Origin: Mycobacterium sp. 236(2023)
Lineage (GTDB): Bacteria > Actinomycetota > Actinomycetes > Mycobacteriales > Mycobacteriaceae
Direction of reading: 5' to 3'
NCBI RefSeq assembly: GCF_029623955.1
Contig: NZ_JARSBP010000006.1
Coordinates: forward strand, 310,001-374,000
Length of the DNA: 64,000 nt
Shown here: piece by piece, positions 11,091-19,947 of the stretch
How positions within the stretch are numbered: the first letter of the stretch is position 1
How the letters are laid out: each line of letters opens with the position of its first letter
Notes under the pieces: generated by a model
Told to the model about the DNA's origin: nothing
The model's database searches: none
What the model saw: the letters and a program-made list of their open reading frames with translations, nothing else
Position numbers and translations under genes: made by a program

Positions 11091-11698
11091 TTGTCGAGTC
11101 CTGCTCCCGGTCCGTCGCCGTTGAAGTTGACGCTGGTGATGATGTGGTCGACGAAGCCGTACTCGAGGGCTTCCTGAGCGGTGAACCAACGGTCGCGATC
11201 CGAGTCGGCTTCGATGCGCTCGATGGTCTGCCCGGTGAACTCCGCGTTGAGGCGGAACATCTCCTTCTTGATGACCGCGAACTGCTCGGCCTGGATGGCG
11301 ATGTCGGCTGCGCCGCCGGTGATTCCACCGAGGGGCTGGTGCATCAGGATGCGCGCGTGCGGCAGAGCGTGACGCTTACCCTTGGTGCCGGCAGCGAGCA
11401 GGAACTCACCCATCGAGGCGGCCATGCCCATCGCGTACGTCGCCACGTCGCACGGGGCGAGCACCATCGTGTCGTAGATCGCCATGCCGGCGCTGATCGA
11501 GCCGCCGGGCGAGTTGATGTAGAGGTGGATGTCCTTGGTGGGATCCTCGGCCGAGAGCAGCAGGATCTGAGCGCACAGCCGATTGGCGATGTCGTCGTCG
11601 ACCTGGGAGCCCAGGAAAATGATCCGCTCGGCCAGCAACCGCTCATATACCGAGTCGACAAGGTTGAGGCCCGAAGAGGCGCCACGCATGTCAGTCAC
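11087..11698 (-). CDS. clpP1: ATP-dependent Clp protease proteolytic subunit ClpP1
   Basis: The product of about 203 residues has SVYERLLAERIIFLGSQVDD, the oxyanion motif YINSPGGSISAGMAIYD, the nucleophile in YAMGMAASMGEFLLAAG and the histidine in RILMHQPLGG. The GTG at 11698 (Met-Thr-Asp-Met) is chosen because it matches the N-terminus of the tuberculosis protein; ATG 11689 is a possible alternative, and an upstream frame to 11758 lacks family similarity. It is first of the clpP1-clpP2 operon and lies about 115 bases from the trigger factor gene, so chaperone and protease may be expressed together. Confidence 0.95.
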   Translation of the reverse strand: MTDMRGASSGLNLVDSVYERLLAERIIFLGSQVDDDIANRLCAQILLLSAEDPTKDIHLYINSPGGSISAGMAIYDTMVLAPCDVATYAMGMAASMGEFLLAAGTKGKRHALPHARILMHQPLGGITGGAADIAIQAEQFAVIKKEMFRLNAEFTGQTIERIEADSDRDRWFTAQEALEYGFVDHIITSVNFNGDGPGAGLDK

Positions 11699-11812
11699 GA
11701 CTGGATACCTGCTTTCTTGTTTTACTTCCGACGCGGTGACCGGTCTTACGAATGACACTAACGAACCCGCGCCGCCGGGGAGTCCCCAGACGGCGCGAGT
11801 TCGCTCAGAGCG

Positions 11813-13258
11813 TCACTTGGTGTCGTCGGCCGTCTCGTCGGAACCGGCGTCGGACGAGGCTTCTTCCTCGGCGGCTTCCACGGCGTCATCGGCGTCGTCA
11901 CCAGCGATCTCGGCGGCGGCCGCTGCCGCAGCGTCGCCGGACGGTCCGAAGAACTCCGCGGTGTCGATCTCGGCGCCGTCGGTGTCGGTGACGGTCGCAC
12001 CGAAAACGACGGCCGCGACGGTTAGGCCGCGGCGCACGTCGGCGAACATCGCGGGCAGCTGATTGTTCTGCTGCAGCATCTGGAGCAGCTGCTGCGGCTC
12101 GAGGCCGTACTGACGCGACATCAGGACGAGGCGCTCGGTGAGGTCGTTCTGGCCGACCTGGATGTCGAGCTTGTCGGCGATGGCGTCCATCAGCAGCTGG
12201 GTCTTGATCGCCTTCTCCGCGTTGGTGCGGTTGTCGGCGTCGAACTCCTCGCGGCTGCTGCCCTGCTCGGTCAGCTGCTCGGCGAACTTGTCCTCGTCGT
12301 GGTCGAGGCCGTGGATCGCGTTGTGCAGCGTGTCGTCGACCTGTGCCTGCACGACGGCCTCGGGCAGCGGGATGTCGGTCTGTTCGAGTAGAACCTCGAT
12401 CGCCTTGTCACGGATCGCCTCGGCCTGCTGCACGGTCTTGACGCGCGTGACCTTCTCGCGCAGATCGGTCTTCAGTTCGTCGATGGTGTCGAATTCGCTT
12501 GCCAGTTGCGCGAAGTCGTCGTCGAGCTCGGGCAGCTCACGCACCTTGACGGACTTGACGGTGACGGTCACCTCGGCTTCCTGGCCGGCATGCTCGCCGG
12601 CGACCAGCGTGGTGGTGAAGGTCTTGGACTCGTCGTCGGAGAGGCCGATGATCGCTTCGTCGAGGCCCTCAATGAGCTGACCGGACCCGATCTCGTGGGA
12701 CAGGCCCTCGGTCTTGGCCTCGGGGACGTCCTTGCCGTCGACGGTGGCCGACAGGTCGATCGAGACGAAGTCGCCGTCCTCGGCGGCGCGGCCCGCGCCG
12801 GTGAGGGTGCCGAAGCGCTTCTGCAGCGCCTCGATTTCGGCGGTGACGTCCTCGTCGGTGATGCTGATCGGATCGACGACGATCTTCAGTGCCGCCAGGT
12901 CGGGCAGTTCGATCTCGGGGCGGATGTCGACCTCGGCGGTGAACACCAGCTCCTCGTTGTCTTCGAGCTTGGTGACCTCGATCTCGGGCTGGCCGATCGG
13001 CTGCAGCGACTCCGACGTGATGGCCTCGCTGTAGCGGGCGGGCAGCGCGTCGTTGACGACCTGTTCGAGGACCGAGGCACGGCCGACGCGGGCCTCGAGC
13101 AGCTTGCGGGGCGCCTTGCCGGGGCGGAAGCCGGGAAGCCGGATCTGCTTGGCCAGCTGCTTGAACGCCTTGTCGATGTCGGGTTCGAGCTCCGCGAAGG
13201 GCACCTCCACGTTGATGCGAACCCGGGTGGGGCTCAACTTCTCGACGGTGCTCTTCAC
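11813..13258 (-). CDS. tig: Trigger factor, ribosome-associated chaperone and peptidyl-prolyl isomerase
   Basis: The 481-residue protein opens with MKSTVEKLSPTRVRINVEVP and the ribosome-binding signature GFRPGKAPRKLLEARVG. The FKBP-type isomerase domain follows (GDFVSIDLSATVDGK), then the helical substrate-binding arms. The last 60 residues are an Ala/Asp/Glu-rich acidic tail, longer than in many trigger factors and typical of mycobacteria. It lies upstream of clpP1-clpP2 in the same orientation, as in M. tuberculosis (Rv2462c). It binds nascent chains at the ribosome exit. Confidence 0.97.
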   Translation of the reverse strand: MKSTVEKLSPTRVRINVEVPFAELEPDIDKAFKQLAKQIRLPGFRPGKAPRKLLEARVGRASVLEQVVNDALPARYSEAITSESLQPIGQPEIEVTKLEDNEELVFTAEVDIRPEIELPDLAALKIVVDPISITDEDVTAEIEALQKRFGTLTGAGRAAEDGDFVSIDLSATVDGKDVPEAKTEGLSHEIGSGQLIEGLDEAIIGLSDDESKTFTTTLVAGEHAGQEAEVTVTVKSVKVRELPELDDDFAQLASEFDTIDELKTDLREKVTRVKTVQQAEAIRDKAIEVLLEQTDIPLPEAVVQAQVDDTLHNAIHGLDHDEDKFAEQLTEQGSSREEFDADNRTNAEKAIKTQLLMDAIADKLDIQVGQNDLTERLVLMSRQYGLEPQQLLQMLQQNNQLPAMFADVRRGLTVAAVVFGATVTDTDGAEIDTAEFFGPSGDAAAAAAAEIAGDDADDAVEAAEEEASSDAGSDETADDTK

Positions 13259-13303
13259 GATTGGTGCTCCTCTTATTGCGCTTACTGTGTGGGTGGGTGT
13301 TGC

Positions 13304-13380
13304 TGGTCGGGGTGACAGGATTTGAACCTGCGGCCTTCCGCTCCCAAAGCGGATGCGCTACCAAGCTGCGCTACACCCCG
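13304..13380 (-). tRNA. tRNA-Pro (anticodon TGG)
   Basis: Read on the minus strand, the acceptor stem is CGGGGTG/CACCCCG, the T-arm contains GGTTCAAATCC, and the anticodon loop reads TTTGGGA with anticodon TGG. A discriminator A and an encoded CCA (13304-13306) are present. It lies about 45 bases upstream of trigger factor, as in M. tuberculosis (proY). Confidence 0.95.
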
Positions 13381-13513
13381 GTCGTCGCTGCGTCACGCGG
13401 GCGCGCAGCATTGGACCACCGGCGATCCTACGGCCTGGCCATACCGAACCATCAATTGGATTTGAGTTAGGTGGGCCCGGTACAGTCTGCCGGTACTCTC
13501 ACGAGTGCAGCAC

Positions 13514-13587
13514 GCGGGCGTAGCTCAATGGTAGAGCCCTAGTCTTCCAAACTAGCTACGCGGGTTCGATTCCCGTCGCCCGCTCCA
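13514..13587 (+). tRNA. tRNA-Gly (anticodon TCC)
   Basis: Acceptor stem GCGGGCG/CGCCCGC, D-arm TAGCTCAATGGTAGAGC, anticodon loop CTTCCAA (TCC), T-loop GGTTCGATTCC and encoded CCA at 13585-13587. It is divergent from tRNA-Pro and followed at once by a strong terminator. Confidence 0.97.
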
Positions 13588-13601
13588 CCAGGACCAGCGC
13601 G

Positions 13602-13632
13602 AGGGCCACGAACAACTGTTCGTGGCCCTTTT
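13602..13632 (+). terminator. Rho-independent terminator of tRNA-Gly
   Basis: GGGCCACGAAC and GTTCGTGGCCC form a perfect 11-bp stem with a 4-base loop, followed by a run of four T. It starts 15 bases after the tRNA 3' end. Confidence 0.9.
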
Positions 13633-13789
13633 CGCGGTCGCCCGACGGTCACTCGGCTACGTCGGCGGGCAACCGTTTGCGTCGTCAAACACAGGTAGGC
13701 GACTACGCGTTCGCGTCGTGTCTCGAATTCCTACGTTGATCGCAGCTGGGGGGACCAGCCGCTGGAACCGACGTTCGAAGGGAACTGAC

Positions 13790-14155
13790 ATGGCAACCAC
13801 CGCCTGGAAACTCGCTGCTCTGCCGATGGCGATCGCGGCATGCGCCGCCGGCATGCCCGCATCGGCTCTGGCCGAACCGCTGCCCTACGGCTCGGCCGGA
13901 TCGGTCACCGTGGTCTTTGAGATCACCGGCACCGGCACCGTCTACAGCATCAACACCGACCCAGATGTCGGCGTCGCGCCCGAGAACACCACGGTTCCGT
14001 GGTCTCGGACAACAGAGGTCGGGCCGGACGCCTACCTGCTCCAGGTCATCTCTGTCGCCAAGTCGGGAACGCAGGGCTGCCGGATCACCGTCAACGGATC
14101 CGTTGTCGTCGACCAGCCGCCCGGGACAGGCACGCATTGCATCTTCACCAGGTGA
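13790..14155 (+). CDS. Exported MmpS-like domain protein
   Basis: The 121-residue product starts with a signal peptide (hydrophobic stretch to about residue 28, ending SALA). The mature part resembles the extracellular domain of MmpS proteins: VVFEITGTG near its start, VPWSRT in the middle and GCRITVNGSVVVDQ with a last cysteine close to the C-terminus; the two cysteines could pair. Unlike true MmpS it seems to be cleaved and free rather than membrane anchored, and no mmpL gene is nearby. Start ATG 13790 is backed by GAAGGGA a few bases upstream. Function unknown; a role in siderophore or lipid export is not shown. Confidence 0.65.
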   Translation: MATTAWKLAALPMAIAACAAGMPASALAEPLPYGSAGSVTVVFEITGTGTVYSINTDPDVGVAPENTTVPWSRTTEVGPDAYLLQVISVAKSGTQGCRITVNGSVVVDQPPGTGTHCIFTR

Positions 14156-14179
14156 GCGCACCACTACTGTCTGCAGATC

Positions 14180-15406
14180 ATGGCGCGCAACTTCCCGGTG
14201 CTGCTGTCGCAGGGAGTTCTCTATACCGTCGCGGTCCAACTCACCAGCGTCACCTCGGTCATCCCGTTCATCGCCGCGGAATTGGACGCGCCGGGCGTCG
14301 TCGTTGCGCTCGTCGTCCCGATCTACACGATCGGCGCGCTCTACGGGAACGTGTTCATCGCGCAGGTCTCGCGATGGCACACCGTCATCATCGCGCTGTT
14401 GTTCGGCAGCGTGCTGCTGCAGGGGCTGCTGATCGTCGCGAACGCCAGCGCCATCTCGTTCCTCCCCCTTCATCTCTCGGCCTATCCCCTGCTGCTGACG
14501 TGTGCGCTCATCGGCGTCCTGTCGGGGTGCTCGCGGGTCATCGTGTCGCTATCCACGTCAGCGCTACTGCCTCCCGAACGCCACAGCCAACTGCTGCTGC
14601 GGCAATCCGGCTACGGCGCCCTGGTCGTCACGCTGATCTCCGCGTATTCAGCCGGCTTCCTGTCCGACGACTCCCCCGGCATCGACAACGTGGAGCTGCT
14701 GTGGGTCGGCGCCTGCGCGATGATCGCGTCCGCGTTGTGCTGTTTCGTCCTGCGCCCTCAGCGCGACGTGGCGCCATCCCACCGGACGCCGACGCGCGAG
14801 CTCCTGAGGGACGGGGTGGCACGACTTCGAACCACCGAATGGTTGCGCCGCTATCTGGCGACGCAGATCGCGTTCACGCCGATCATCCTGGGCGCCGTGT
14901 TCTACGGCATCTACGGCTCGGCATCGCTGGGCCCCGACAACGGTGCGCTGGACACAATCCTGATGTTCGTCGGGCTCGGCCTTCTCGCGGGCATCGCGCT
15001 CTGGTCACATGTCCGGAAACGGTTCGATGTCCGCGGAATGCTGTTGTGCAGCGCGCTTTTCGGCGTGTGCGCGGCAGCGCTGACGCTGTTGTCGGTGGCG
15101 TTCCATCTTCTGCCGATGGTGTGGACCATCGGATTGGCGATGCTGTTCACCGCCATCGCCAGCCAGGCGGTGTTCCCCGCGTCGCACGACTGGGTCGAGC
15201 GCGAAGCCGCCGACGGTGAGAAGGTCGCGATCCTCAGTTTCACCCAGATCGCCGCGAGCATCGTCTCGATCGGCGTCGCCTTCGTCTTCGGCATCATCGC
15301 GCGGCACGGCTCCGAGGTGTGGCCTCCGGCAATCATGGTGGTGCTGAGCACTTTCGCGGTGGTCGCGGCGGCGCGGGTGAAGATGTCCCGCACCGCTGCG
15401 CAGTGA
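14180..15406 (+). CDS. Major facilitator superfamily transporter
   Basis: A 408-residue integral membrane protein with about twelve hydrophobic segments and an MFS-like central loop. Features include GALYGNVFIAQVSRWH near the second segment and a charged cytoplasmic stretch PQRDVAPSHRTPTRELLRDG between the halves. No substrate signature is recognised. It starts 24 bases after the MmpS-like gene and may share its transcript; the next gene (cyclase) begins about 100 bases later. Confidence 0.75.
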   Translation: MARNFPVLLSQGVLYTVAVQLTSVTSVIPFIAAELDAPGVVVALVVPIYTIGALYGNVFIAQVSRWHTVIIALLFGSVLLQGLLIVANASAISFLPLHLSAYPLLLTCALIGVLSGCSRVIVSLSTSALLPPERHSQLLLRQSGYGALVVTLISAYSAGFLSDDSPGIDNVELLWVGACAMIASALCCFVLRPQRDVAPSHRTPTRELLRDGVARLRTTEWLRRYLATQIAFTPIILGAVFYGIYGSASLGPDNGALDTILMFVGLGLLAGIALWSHVRKRFDVRGMLLCSALFGVCAAALTLLSVAFHLLPMVWTIGLAMLFTAIASQAVFPASHDWVEREAADGEKVAILSFTQIAASIVSIGVAFVFGIIARHGSEVWPPAIMVVLSTFAVVAAARVKMSRTAAQ

Positions 15407-15509
15407 CCGGCGACTCGGCCGCCGGAAAACCCTGCATGACGCGCCATCTCTGATTCAATCTGCTTGGGCCGCACGGCTCACCACGACCCGAGAGGTGGAG
15501 TCGGCCGGG

Positions 15510-16607
15510 ATGGAATCGCCAGAATTGGACCGGGTACGCCAGGCGCGCCAACTGCGGTCGCTGCGGATCGCCGCGGTGCTTCGCGTGGGCGTGGTGCTAC
15601 TCATGGTCGCTGCGATGCTCGTCGGAACCGCGCGAGGCGAATGGTTCGAGCAGGGTCTCTGGATCGCCGTCTACGCGGCGACGACGATCGGCACGACGAT
15701 CGTCGCGTTCTCCCGTTTCGGACGCTCCGTCACGGGCTCGCCATGGCAGTTCTTCGTCGCGATCGCCGACATCATCGCGCTGTCCGGATTCCAGCTGCTG
15801 ACCACCGGAGGCTACGTACCGCTTCTCGTCATCGGAATGCTGCCGCTGATGGTGGCACTCGAAGTGTCGTGGAAGCGCGCGGCGATCGTGCTCGCGGTCA
15901 GTGCGGCCGCATTCTCCCTGACGGTGGTGGAAGACCCGGTGATCGGCGAGCAGATCGGTTGGGACGAGACCGCATTCCTGATGGCGCTCTACGGGTTGCT
16001 CTGCTGCACAGCCTTTCTCGTGACCTTCGTGCAGGTTCGCCACGTCGACGAGATCGCCAGTCAGCGCGCGGCCGGGGAACGTCTCGCCCACCAGGCCACC
16101 CACGACGCCCTCACCGGGCTACCGAACCGCGCCTATGTGCTCGCCCGTATCGACGACGCACTGACGTCGGGCGGGGCACTGGCCGTGGTCCTGTTCATGG
16201 ACCTCGACAAGCTCAAGTACATCAACGACACGCTGGGGCACGAGGCAGGCGATGACGCCATCAAGACTGCGGCACGCCGTTTCCGTGAGGCGGTCCGCGC
16301 CGACGACGTCGTCGCACGGCTCGGCGGCGACGAATACGTCGCCCTGCTGATCGATCCGATTACGCGCGATGAGCTCGAAAAGCTCAGCGACCGTATGCAT
16401 GCCGCGCTGGCCGAACAGACGGTGATCGGCGGCGAGACGATGGGCCTGAGCGCCAGCGTCGGCGTTGCCACCGTGGATGTGCCGGAGCAGCGCGACGCCG
16501 CGACCATCCTCAACGACGCGGATCTGGCGATGTACGAGGCGAAGAAGTCAGGCAAGAGCAGAACGCACTATTTCAGCGACGATCTGCGCGACGCGACTGC
16601 ACTCTAG
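15510..16607 (+). CDS. Membrane diguanylate cyclase (GGDEF domain with I-site)
   Basis: Five or six hydrophobic segments occupy residues from about 20 to 185, followed by a linker (ERLAHQATHD) and a GGDEF domain beginning DALTGLPNRAYVLARI. The active-site signature is RLGGDEY. Five residues upstream lies RADD, matching the RxxD inhibitory I-site, so this enzyme should be feedback regulated by c-di-GMP, unlike the first cyclase in the window. The ATG at 15510 is preferred (GGAG nine bases upstream); a GTG at 15495 in the same frame would overlap that sequence. No EAL or PAS domain is seen. Confidence 0.87.
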   Translation: MESPELDRVRQARQLRSLRIAAVLRVGVVLLMVAAMLVGTARGEWFEQGLWIAVYAATTIGTTIVAFSRFGRSVTGSPWQFFVAIADIIALSGFQLLTTGGYVPLLVIGMLPLMVALEVSWKRAAIVLAVSAAAFSLTVVEDPVIGEQIGWDETAFLMALYGLLCCTAFLVTFVQVRHVDEIASQRAAGERLAHQATHDALTGLPNRAYVLARIDDALTSGGALAVVLFMDLDKLKYINDTLGHEAGDDAIKTAARRFREAVRADDVVARLGGDEYVALLIDPITRDELEKLSDRMHAALAEQTVIGGETMGLSASVGVATVDVPEQRDAATILNDADLAMYEAKKSGKSRTHYFSDDLRDATAL

Positions 16608-16611
16608 GAAC

Positions 16612-17184
16612 TCAGAGCGGCCAGAACGTCGTGGTGCCCGCCCAGCTGAGTCCGATTCGGTCGAAATGGACGCCGCCGGTGAAGGTTAAGTCCTTCTCCA
16701 GTGTCCCGTAGACGGCCGTGACGTGCGGGATCCACGGCTCGCGCACAACGATCGACTGGTCGAGATTCTGGGAGATCGAAAGCAGTTGCTGCCGAACCGA
16801 AACGAGCTCCGGCGAATCACCGATGAGGTAGACGGTCGACGGCGTGCGGTGCGGATCGTGGGGGTTGAACACCGCATGCCCGAACGCCTGCGCCGCCACC
16901 GGTCCCCGGCGTCGCGCCGTCAAATCGCCGATCTGGTGCCGCAATTCGGCGTCCGGGCGGCCGCGCACATCCGGGCCGTAGTCCACCAACGTGATGTGCA
17001 GTTCGGCGGCGGGCGCACCGCCGGGCACCGCCAGCGCCTGCGCGTCGGCGTCGCTCGGATACAGCGCGACGATGCCACCCATCGTCTTCGCCTGCTCGAC
17101 ATCGGCAAGCGCGGTGATCGCAGGCGCACCAGCTGTTCCCAGCAGCAGTACGGCCGCGACCACCGCGACGAGACGGACGAGCAT
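16612..17184 (-). CDS. Exported 2H phosphoesterase-like protein
   Basis: The 190-residue protein begins with a hydrophobic signal sequence (MLVRLVAVVAAVLLLGTAGA). Two HxT motifs typical of the 2H (LigT / 2'-5' RNA ligase) superfamily follow: LHITLVDYG with H63 and T65, and PHVTAVYG with H154 and T156, about 90 residues apart as expected for the two-lobed fold. Members hydrolyse cyclic phosphodiesters or ligate RNA, but this one should act outside the membrane, where the substrate is not obvious. It is convergent with the cyclase gene, with four bases between the stops. The assignment rests on the motif pair. Confidence 0.6.
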   Translation of the reverse strand: MLVRLVAVVAAVLLLGTAGAPAITALADVEQAKTMGGIVALYPSDADAQALAVPGGAPAAELHITLVDYGPDVRGRPDAELRHQIGDLTARRRGPVAAQAFGHAVFNPHDPHRTPSTVYLIGDSPELVSVRQQLLSISQNLDQSIVVREPWIPHVTAVYGTLEKDLTFTGGVHFDRIGLSWAGTTTFWPL

Positions 17185-17244
17185 GCCGGAAGCTTGTCAC
17201 ATCACCGAGCCACTGCGGGCCCGACAGAGCGGACCCGCTGAGGA

Positions 17245-18957
17245 CTAACTCACCGCAACGGTGAACAGCCCGCTCGGTGTCGTCAGGCTCCTGGTGCCGT
17301 TGGCGCCCGACACGCCGCTGACCCCTTGGCTGCCGCTGTTACCCGCGATGCCGCGGTTGCCGTTCTTTCCGGCTACCCCACCGCGATTGCGCCACGCGCC
17401 GGCCGCGCTGCCGCCCCGTCCGCCGCGGCCTGCGGCGCCACCGTTGCCGCCCACGCCTGCGGCGCCGGCGAGTCCCGCCGTTCCGCCGGCGCCAGGTGTC
17501 CCGTTGACTCCCGAATTACCGCCTGCGCCACCGCTTCCGGCGGCGCCACCATTGCCACCCCGGCCACCGTGACCGCCTTGACCGCCGTGACCACCGGCGC
17601 CGCCGTAGGCGTAGTTGCGTTTCCGGTTCGTACCGCGCGCCGTCGCATTGCCACCGTTGCCGGCGTGGCCCGCGTTGCCGCCCGCGCCACCGTTGCCGCC
17701 CCTACCGCCGTTTCCGCCGTTGCCGCCCTTGCCACCGTCGCCGAAGTTGACCCCGCCGTTGCCGCCGCGGCCTCCGCTGCCCGCCGCGATGCCATTCCCG
17801 CCTGCGCCCCCGTTCGTGGCGCTGGTTCCGTTGACGCCGTTGCCGCCCCGCACACTGCCGCCGGCTCCGACCCACCTGTTCACACCGTTGCTGCCGGAGC
17901 GACCGTTCGGTCCGATCACACCGTTGCCTCCGTTGGTGCCGTGACCGCCGTGGCCACCGAATCCGCCGTTGCCGTAGAACACCGCGTTGCCGCCGCGGCC
18001 TCCGTTCGCGCCGTAGCCGCCATTTCCGCCGTAGCCACCGTTGCCGAAGATTCCGCCGTTGCCGCCGTTGCCGCCTGTCTTGCCTGCGATGGCTCCGCTG
18101 TTGTAGCCGCGGCCGCCGTTACCCGCCAGCCATCCGGCGTCTTCGCCGTTGACTCGGTAGTAGTTGCCGTCGCCACCGTTGCCGAACATGTCCCGGCCGG
18201 CGGGATTCGCACTCGCCGCGACGATCGCTGCGATCACGTTCGGATCCTGTGCCGCGCTTCTGATCTGAGCCTCGGTGACTCCGGTCAACTGCCGGATCCG
18301 CGCGACGATGGCCGCGTCACGCAGCAGCTCCCGTGCCTGTTCCGGCGTCAGCGCTGCCGCCGCGACAGCGGAAGCTCTACTGGTAACGGGAGCGGCGGCG
18401 GCGGACCCGCCGCCCTTCTTGAAGACGCTCTCGATCTGTCGGCCCCACCACTGCAGCAGTGCCGTAAGTCCTGTCGGGCCCGCGGGGGTGACCGGCTCGG
18501 TCGGGCCGGCCTGTGGCGGCGCAGCCGCCACCTCCATGTCGACGGCCACCTGGGCGGTCACCGGCTCGGCGTCGGCCTCGTCGACATCGACGTCGACATC
18601 GACATCGACGTTGGCCTCCTCCGCCTCGACGAAGACATCGTCGTCGGGCGCCGCCACGGAGCCCGAACCGGAGGGGTCGGCGTCGTCGATGTCGTCGCCC
18701 TCGTCGGCGTCGTCGGACTCGTCGTCATCCGAATCGGCCTGCGCCGCATCGTCATCGGCGGTGCCTGCGCTGTCCTTCTTACTGGGCGCATCGCGGGTGG
18801 CCTTGGTCGCGGGGCCCGCATCGGCCGAGCTCGACGACGTCGATGTGGCCGACGATTCGTCGGCCCAGGCCGACCCGGCGCCGCTTGCTATCGCCGCTCC
18901 GACGCCCAGCGCCACCGCGAGCGCGCCCACCCGACCGACATTTGCGGCACCGTTCAT
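17245..18957 (-). CDS. Exported PGRS-type glycine/asparagine repeat protein without PE domain
   Basis: The 570-residue product has a signal peptide (residues 1 to about 35, ending GSAWA). A long acidic Ser/Asp/Glu segment follows to about residue 130, then a short conserved-looking part (GLTALLQWWGRQIESVFKKGG) and a helical stretch with TPEQARELLRDAA. From about residue 250 to the end it is almost entirely GGNGG/GGAGG repeats resembling PE_PGRS C-domains. The PE domain is absent, so Sec rather than ESX export is likely. GTG/ATG choices: ATG 18957 has GGGGGG a few bases upstream, so a frame extending to 18987 is rejected. Surface or cell-wall location is likely; function unknown. Confidence 0.75.
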   Translation of the reverse strand: MNGAANVGRVGALAVALGVGAAIASGAGSAWADESSATSTSSSSADAGPATKATRDAPSKKDSAGTADDDAAQADSDDDESDDADEGDDIDDADPSGSGSVAAPDDDVFVEAEEANVDVDVDVDVDEADAEPVTAQVAVDMEVAAAPPQAGPTEPVTPAGPTGLTALLQWWGRQIESVFKKGGGSAAAAPVTSRASAVAAAALTPEQARELLRDAAIVARIRQLTGVTEAQIRSAAQDPNVIAAIVAASANPAGRDMFGNGGDGNYYRVNGEDAGWLAGNGGRGYNSGAIAGKTGGNGGNGGIFGNGGYGGNGGYGANGGRGGNAVFYGNGGFGGHGGHGTNGGNGVIGPNGRSGSNGVNRWVGAGGSVRGGNGVNGTSATNGGAGGNGIAAGSGGRGGNGGVNFGDGGKGGNGGNGGRGGNGGAGGNAGHAGNGGNATARGTNRKRNYAYGGAGGHGGQGGHGGRGGNGGAAGSGGAGGNSGVNGTPGAGGTAGLAGAAGVGGNGGAAGRGGRGGSAAGAWRNRGGVAGKNGNRGIAGNSGSQGVSGVSGANGTRSLTTPSGLFTVAVS

Positions 18958-19179
18958 TGACCCCCCTAGGTTTGTCGTCGCAAGCAAAGTTCTCGCGACT
19001 GCGGCGCCGACACCACCGCCGACCCTGATGCGGTGCAGCGTAGGGACGGTTCGTCACGACTTTTGTGACAACGGGAGGTGTTGGCGACTCATTAATACCA
19101 GTCAGCAAATATTTACTCTGCCGCAATTCCAAAATTGGACGTTGGCATTTCGGATTGCCGCCGACCAACCGCGATTGCG

Positions 19180-19809
19180 TCAGCTAGCCACGACCATTTC
19201 GTTGCCACCCGTCTGCCACGCAGCAGTGAACGTGTCGATGCCGACCTGTTCGTCGGCCCCGTTGTCCGGCCCGCTGTCATTGAGGTGGACGACACCGGCG
19301 TCGGTATCCACTCCGGTGACCACGACGGCATGATCGGATGCCGTCTGATCGCCATCGGTGCCCCAGATCATCTCGGCATTCAGCGTCACGATCACTGCTC
19401 TGTTGTCGTTGAGGGCGTTCTCGAGGGCACCCAGCGAGGCGCCGTCGACGTAGGTGGAGTCGACGCCGTAGTGCGCGAGCACCCGGGGCAGATCCTGGAA
19501 GACGGTGCCGGCGTTGGGGTCGGTGTCCGGGTCGCCCATCGTGAAGATCATGTTGCCGGGCTCCGAGACACTCGGCGTGGACTTGGCGTAGTCGACGATG
19601 TCGTCCTCGTCAGGGGCGTCGCCCGTCATCTGACCGATGACGTCGGCGGCGGCCATGAGCGCGCAGTCGTTGTACGCCTGCTGGACTGTCCAGCCGGCCA
19701 TGCCGTCGGGGTCTCCGCTCAACTCGGCGTGCGCGACGCCCGAAAGGCCGACGGCGGCGAAGCCGACGAGGCCGATGCTTGCGATGCTGCGGCGGAGGCT
19801 GATGTTCAT
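19180..19809 (-). CDS. Exported C39-like (papain-fold) cysteine peptidase family protein
   Basis: The 209-residue protein has a signal peptide ending near AHA (residue 28). The mature part has a papain-like C39_2 pattern: a cysteine in YNDCALMAAADVIG (C49), a histidine in SDHAVVVTGVD and a following LNDSG. These would supply Cys, His and Asp/Asn of the catalytic set. The start at 19809 is backed by GAGGAAAG upstream; a longer frame to 19866 is unlikely. Substrate unknown; it may act on cell-wall or secreted peptides. It stands alone and diverges from the next gene at 19948. Confidence 0.65.
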   Translation of the reverse strand: MNISLRRSIASIGLVGFAAVGLSGVAHAELSGDPDGMAGWTVQQAYNDCALMAAADVIGQMTGDAPDEDDIVDYAKSTPSVSEPGNMIFTMGDPDTDPNAGTVFQDLPRVLAHYGVDSTYVDGASLGALENALNDNRAVIVTLNAEMIWGTDGDQTASDHAVVVTGVDTDAGVVHLNDSGPDNGADEQVGIDTFTAAWQTGGNEMVVAS

Positions 19810-19947
19810 CGGTCTTTCCTCTCGGTCGAGCCGCAGTCGGCTGCGGTGAGGAAAGAGTGACGGCACGCCCTTGTCAGATTCTTGAGGGATTGTCGGCGCC
19901 GGCAGACGCCCAGGGAATCCACGGTTTCTGTCGGTACGCTGTGAACC

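Noticed and set aside
17373..18212. Short-period repeats in the PGRS region considered as a CRISPR or tandem repeat array
   Set aside because: The repeats are irregular GGN codon repeats without constant spacers and fall inside a coding frame.
17326..18960. 544-codon plus-strand frame opposite the PGRS-type gene
   Set aside because: Mirror of the Gly-rich repeats, giving Ala/Val/Thr-rich low complexity; the minus frame has signal peptide and ribosome-binding site.
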